Assembly (NCBI GenBank): GCA_010014835.2
Contig: JAAAKB020052653.1
Location: forward strand, 1-23,010
Direction: 5' to 3'
Length of the DNA: 23,010 nt
Source: Apostichopus leukothele
Lineage: Eukaryota > Echinodermata > Holothuroidea > Aspidochirotida > Stichopodidae
The notes beneath the pieces are model-generated. The model worked only from the letters and a program-made list of their open reading frames with translations. It had not been told where the DNA came from and ran no database searches. Of the stretch, positions 18,966 through 23,010 are shown piece by piece. Numbering within the stretch: the stretch's first letter is position 1; every line of letters begins with the position of its first letter. The position numbers were made by a program, and so were the translations under genes.

Positions 18966-20600
18966 TACCGAAGGTCATTGTGTATTGTTCTTCATAAAGC
19001 CATGATATGCCGATACCCCAAGCCATCAGGCCATTGATAACCACAAATAGAAACCAGTTCAGTTTTGATCACATGTCAATTTATTTAAGATATGATGACT
19101 AACAGGAACACGACCCGCTGGAGTGATATATTAATACTGCAAATAAATTAAAGTTCAAACCCCATGAACGGCATTGTATTATGGCGGTGTGGTGTCAATT
19201 ATGAATATACAATATATCGTATTAATTCTTCTTCATTGCTGTAGTGTGTATCTATTACAAAGTTACCTATAGTAATAATATATGAACTCAATACACGTAT
19301 ACATGTCCGTTGATATGCTAGCTGAATACTCACTGCCGTCTCACAACTAATTAGTGTGTTACTATTTCCACTTCTCCATACAAATGCATATGGGGTGGGC
19401 TGTTTTCCCGTTATATATTTGAAATCCATATTATTAATGGTGAGACGGTTGCTTATCGACATAATAATTTTGTTTTTATTGTTTATTTCTATAATATTCC
19501 TTACATAAAAATACAGAACATGCGAGTGATAAGCAAAAGTAGAAAGATTTGACTTCGTAGAGCTGAAAGGAACATAGACCTAATATATACAAGTGCCATT
19601 TGAAGTGAAATTCAAATATTTTTTGTATAACTAGGGCATGCATGCCCAGTATAATTACCGCTGTAGAGACCTTCGTCGTAAGACACATAGTCAGTATATA
19701 TATATGTCTATATTGATTTCTGTTCTGACATGATGCACAAACTTAAATTTTAGTATGTGGAGCAATCAATTTAGTATTCTAAAACACTGTAATAGAATTC
19801 CACTGAAACATTTGCCCTTTTCTTTATTTCCGACAGTTCGTTCTGAATTCATCCACCTTTTGAGCCACTCATCAGCAATGAAACTTTTTTCCAAAGGCTT
19901 CTTTTTAAAATGATTCAAAATGATTCTCTAATAGTATAATTAGCCATAGAAAATTAACACTAGGAATGGTTACAATTAACATGTGAATATATTGTATTAT
20001 GCCACAGTATATTGTAACTACTATTACTTTATTTTTAAACGCGCGATGAACAATATTAGTATTTATAATATTTACTACATAAAAACAAAAACTATATGCG
20101 AAGATAGTAAACGTTATAGCTATTTTATAAATTGTAATCGATTTCTCTGTACTCACTTATGATTATTACGACTTTACTTTTCAATTTAGATGTACAGGTT
20201 TTGCTACCGAATGCCATTGAAGTTTGATTGGGTGTTCAAAGGTTAATATACGTAAACTTGTAAACCCACGCGAACTTTGACGGCTACCAACAAACTAAAT
20301 CGGTTTATCATAAGAAGTCGTGTGTACACAATTTTAACAATTATGAACCTTTAGTTAGTTTGCGATCTGGGATATTTGATTTAGCGTAGAGTGCTGACAG
20401 CTTATCTCTTGTGCGGAAGACAGAGCTTTAAAAATGAACAAAGATTATTTATGAAGAAATAGCAAAGAAATAACTTCAAGAGGATCATTAATCTCAGCTT
20501 CTGAAGTTAACAATACAAACTGATAAAGAAATAAAATCAGTCGGGAGCAGGGCTAGAACCGTGGCACACTGCCTTCTTCTACAAAATTGACTTTGGACCC
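18966..20600. other. AT-rich spacer, no supported gene
   Basis: Short open frames on both strands are Ile/Tyr/Phe-rich, as expected from AT-rich DNA. A (TA)n stretch lies near 19696-19706. Nothing else stands out. Confidence 0.55.
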
Positions 20601-20684
20601 CGGCTGTGATTGGTCCTTTTCATAAACTATGGCGGATCAAAATGGAAAGACTATACCAAGATGAATCATCACTTCAAAATATGA

Positions 20685-20692
20685 TGACGTCA
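20685..20692. promoter_or_regulatory. CRE palindrome TGACGTCA
   Basis: Perfect consensus for CREB/ATF-type bZIP factors. An inverted CCAAT box (GATTGG, about 20608-20613) lies 75 bp upstream. No gene could be attached to it. Confidence 0.3.
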
Positions 20693-20873
20693 CGTTTTCC
20701 CAGGGTAGCAAAGCTGACTCTAGCGATGGAAAGGTCGCAGAATAAGTCGGGAGATCATATTCATTTGTTTCGTTTTATATTATGTCTAATTATAGGTTGA
20801 ACATGAAATTTAATAACGAACACCTGCTTAGCTAGAGGTACTACTCTCTACTCTACCATTTTTCTGTTTTTGG

Positions 20874-20930
20874 ACAATTTGCTCCTATCTGCTCCCATCA
20901 ATTTGCTCCCATCCCAATTTGCTCCCATCT
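20874..20930. repeat. Short tandem repeat of CAATTTGCTCCCATC
   Basis: About three and a half imperfect units (ACAATTTGCTCCTATC, TGCTCCCATC, AATTTGCTCCCATC, CCAATTTGCTCCCATC). Confidence 0.8.
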
Positions 20931-21172
20931 CCCCTATTTCCCGTCCCCCAACCATGAACCGCTAACACTACCAAATAATTGTTATCCCAATGAACGAGTG
21001 ACATGTTATAACACAGTTTATTAGTGTATCTTCTCTCGCCATGAAATTGTGCTTGAACACTAATTTTATAATGATATAGTGTTGTTATATGAATATCAGA
21101 AAGATTATTTTAAATCTTAAGAAACATACAGTGTGTCCCCTTCTGTTTAAGAAAATTGTTTGAGAAAATAGA

Positions 21173-21264
21173 GAATGCTTGGATACAGAAAGGTGCTAAT
21201 TTGTGCAACTTTTGAATCAATGTCGAAGAATTGCCGATTGTTTAGATTGTACCCCATATACATA
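21173..21264 (+). repeat. Dispersed ~92-bp repeat, copy 2
   Basis: Counterpart of 18503-18594, followed within 60 bp by a G12 tract. By eye roughly three quarters of positions match. Confidence 0.7.
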
Positions 21265-21320
21265 TTATATAGGCCAAATATGTACTCTACAGTAGGAATG
21301 TTTGTAATATTCTGTCTGCC

Positions 21321-21338
21321 GGGGGGGGGGGGAGGGGG
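21321..21338 (+). repeat. G12-A-G5 tract
   Basis: Long G run with a further G5 at about 21344-21348; it meets the simple pattern of four or more G3 runs and so could form a G-quadruplex on the plus strand. Confidence 0.85.
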
Positions 21339-21632
21339 CAAACGGGGGAGTCCCTTAAAGCCCCAGACGTACCCGTAGCGGTACCGCTGTCTTGGAATGG
21401 TAATGGAATGGACGGTGTCATTCCTGTATTGAGAATTGACTATAGGCTCGTGTTTATAAACTGGATTGATTCTAGCTGTGGACTTTTTATGTAAATTCGT
21501 TAAATATATGCGGAGATTGGACAAGAAAATATAAAACATGTCTATACAATAACAGGCAACCCGACATTTACAATTATAATGAGTCTTGGGTTGTAGGATA
21601 GTTGCCTTAAGTCGCGTACGATGGAGGTGTGT

Positions 21633-21645
21633 GGGGGGGGGGGGG
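21633..21645 (+). repeat. G13 homopolymer
   Basis: Thirteen guanines following GGTGTGT. Confidence 0.9.
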
Positions 21646-21951
21646 TAAAGAAGGTTCGGTTAGCGGAGCTAAATAGTGGATTGCATGTGATAGCTCCACG
21701 AATAAAAATGAATGAAAGCACATAGATCATACCCTTATGTTTCCATTACAAATGGTGCTTTGCACTGTATAATGGTCGATTTTTAACGACGTTTTCCAGG
21801 CTCTTCATAGGAATAATGAACGCAAAGGTTAGTATAGCTAACGATTGGATATAGGTTCTTATATCAAACGTTATATGTGTACATGACCAGGGAAACAAAA
21901 TTGCAAACAAAGAAAAGAAACCAAAATATATTAGGTCCTTTTCAAACAACT

Positions 21952-21969
21952 CCCCCCCCCCCCGCCCCC
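21952..21969. repeat. C12-G-C5 tract
   Basis: Twelve cytosines, one G, five cytosines; G-rich on the minus strand. Confidence 0.9.
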
Positions 21970-22139
21970 TTGCCCGTTCTCCCCGGATAGTCGCTGAAAT
22001 TTCCATAAGATACATACATGACTATACCATGCACTTTACACGACAGGCAGAGAGTCAGTGTTACTCGTCACAGAGGTTATATTCCTCATGTAGATGCTAT
22101 CAGTATCCCAAAGCTTGTGCAAATATTGGAATCTATACA

Positions 22140-22161
22140 ACGTGATGATGATACATCACGT
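22140..22161. repeat. Hairpin, 8-bp stem and 6-nt loop
   Basis: ACGTGATG, loop ATGATA, CATCACGT; perfect stem. Confidence 0.8.
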
Positions 22162-22233
22162 ATTAATGCAAATCTATGTAACGCTCTATACTTATAGTAA
22201 CGTTCTTCCAGTTAATTTTCTGTAACGACATCA

Positions 22234-22263
22234 ATGCAATCATTCGTGTATGCATGATTGCAT
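22234..22263. repeat. Hairpin, 10-bp stem and 10-nt loop
   Basis: ATGCAATCAT and ATGATTGCAT pair perfectly around a 10-nt loop. It lies 14 bp before the paired CRE motifs. Confidence 0.8.
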
Positions 22264-22276
22264 GACAGTGTCAGCG

Positions 22277-22295
22277 TGACGTCAAGGTGACGTCA
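22277..22295. promoter_or_regulatory. Two CRE palindromes 11 bp apart
   Basis: TGACGTCA at 22277-22284 and again at 22288-22295, separated by AGG, so equivalent positions are 11 bp apart, about one helical turn. This is the consensus for CREB/ATF bZIP dimers. No adjacent transcript was recognised inside the window. Confidence 0.4.
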
Positions 22296-22447
22296 TTCAT
22301 AATACTACCACAATACTGTGCAGGGTGGTCGGGGACCCCATTCTCTATACTGTACCCAGTTCCATGGGACAATCGAGATTTGCCGCACTAGTTCTGTAAA
22401 CTAAGGTGTATATAGGTTTTCGTAAACTGCAGCTACCGCCTCTTTCT

Positions 22448-22474
22448 CCCCCCCCCCCTCCCTCACCCTACCCC
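22448..22474 (-). repeat. C11 tract with canonical G-quadruplex pattern on the minus strand
   Basis: The minus strand reads GGGG-TA-GGG-TGA-GGG-A-G11: four G runs of at least three with loops of 1-3 nt, the standard pattern for a stable intramolecular G-quadruplex. Confidence 0.7.
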
Positions 22475-23010
22475 TCTCCACTTCCTTCTGTCGCATAATT
22501 CGAATCTCAATTTAAGCCAGTGGACGTCACGAACAAGATACAGAGGAATTACAATAAAATCCTTTCATTCAAGGTAACAATTAAAGAGGTTTCTCCTCTA
22601 ACTGAATTTGTGCTTTAAATCAAGGTTCAAACCCGAGTGAACTTGTCCCTCTCATTCAGCAATTCGATCAGCAGAATGTGATACTATTCACGAATTTTTA
22701 ACAACCTTGCAGGGGTGTTACTTAGGTCCCAAAATTGGAAGGGCGCTGATATTTTCACCAGAGAAAAATCTATGAAAGTCCTGAAAACCGGGCCAATATG
22801 AATCTATACCTGACAGCCTGGATGGATCATCTCCCCGACAAGACTATAACATATGTTCCCGACAACTGGAAGAACGTTTCAAACGACAAGAATTTCAAAA
22901 TCTCAGCCAAAAATGTGTTATTTCTTAAACTAAACATCAACACTATTATAAAGTCGATAGAGATATAATAAATTTGTAGAATACGATTGATCTCTTTGGG
23001 AGCACACCCT
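22475..23010. other. Window end, no supported gene
   Basis: No domain-bearing open frame. A GGTTCAAACCC stretch near 22624 resembles a tRNA B box, but its stem does not pair. The window ends inside this spacer. Confidence 0.5.

Noticed and set aside
20629-20664. ATGGCGGATC start with an inverted CCAAT box upstream
   Set aside because: The frame closes after 11 codons and no donor site precedes the stop, so no gene is supported.
22617-22640. tRNA-like B box GGTTCAAACCC
   Set aside because: The flanking bases do not form a T stem, and no A box, anticodon arm or acceptor stem was found upstream.

Overview
The window looks like intergenic and accessory DNA from an animal nuclear genome, most likely a marine invertebrate deuterostome; an echinoderm is my best guess. 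The reasons are GT-AG introns inside two recognisable genes, AT-rich spacers, hAT-type transposon remnants and dispersed repeats rich in AGGTCA half-sites. The species-level guess is inference. No bacterial gene organisation, rRNA, tRNA or CRISPR array was seen.

Layout: 1-240 is a degenerate 20-bp minisatellite. 1108-3014 holds two direct copies (R1, R2) of a ~390-bp segment, with an AGGTCA-rich element directly after R1. 3046-4218 is a candidate hAT-like non-autonomous element with a strong internal hairpin. 4306-4378 is a long imperfect palindrome, and 4480-4583 looks like the end of another small hAT-type element. 5061-8258 (+) is an almost complete hAT-superfamily transposase-like gene: two coding exons, a phase-0 intron carrying a MITE, one in-frame TGA and one homopolymer frameshift. 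8259-9431 is AT-rich spacer. 9432-10137 is a second AGGTCA-rich element, inverted relative to the first. 10332-11150 holds two direct copies of a ~300-bp segment. 11196-11817 is a possible solo LTR on the minus strand.

12033-13913 (-) is the second gene. Its three exons are joined by phase-0 introns and encode a protein of about 319 residues that reads as a series of OB-fold modules resembling the DNA-binding domains of replication protein A large subunit. I do not recognise a named orthologue. Upstream (14-15.7 kb) lie a possible extra 5' exon and a small CpG-rich patch.

15.7-23 kb has no gene I can support. It contains a diverged third AGGTCA repeat, a dispersed ~92-bp repeat pair, six long G or C homopolymer tracts on alternating strands, CRE-type palindromes (two spaced 11 bp apart), small hairpins and low-complexity tracts.

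The two genes show no sign of acting together. One is transposon-derived and damaged, at least in this assembly. The other looks intact and may be a nucleic-acid-binding cellular protein. The most notable items are the hAT gene with its two lesions and coiled-coil tail, the multi-OB protein, and the AGGTCA repeat family, which carries perfect DR1 nuclear-receptor-type sites.
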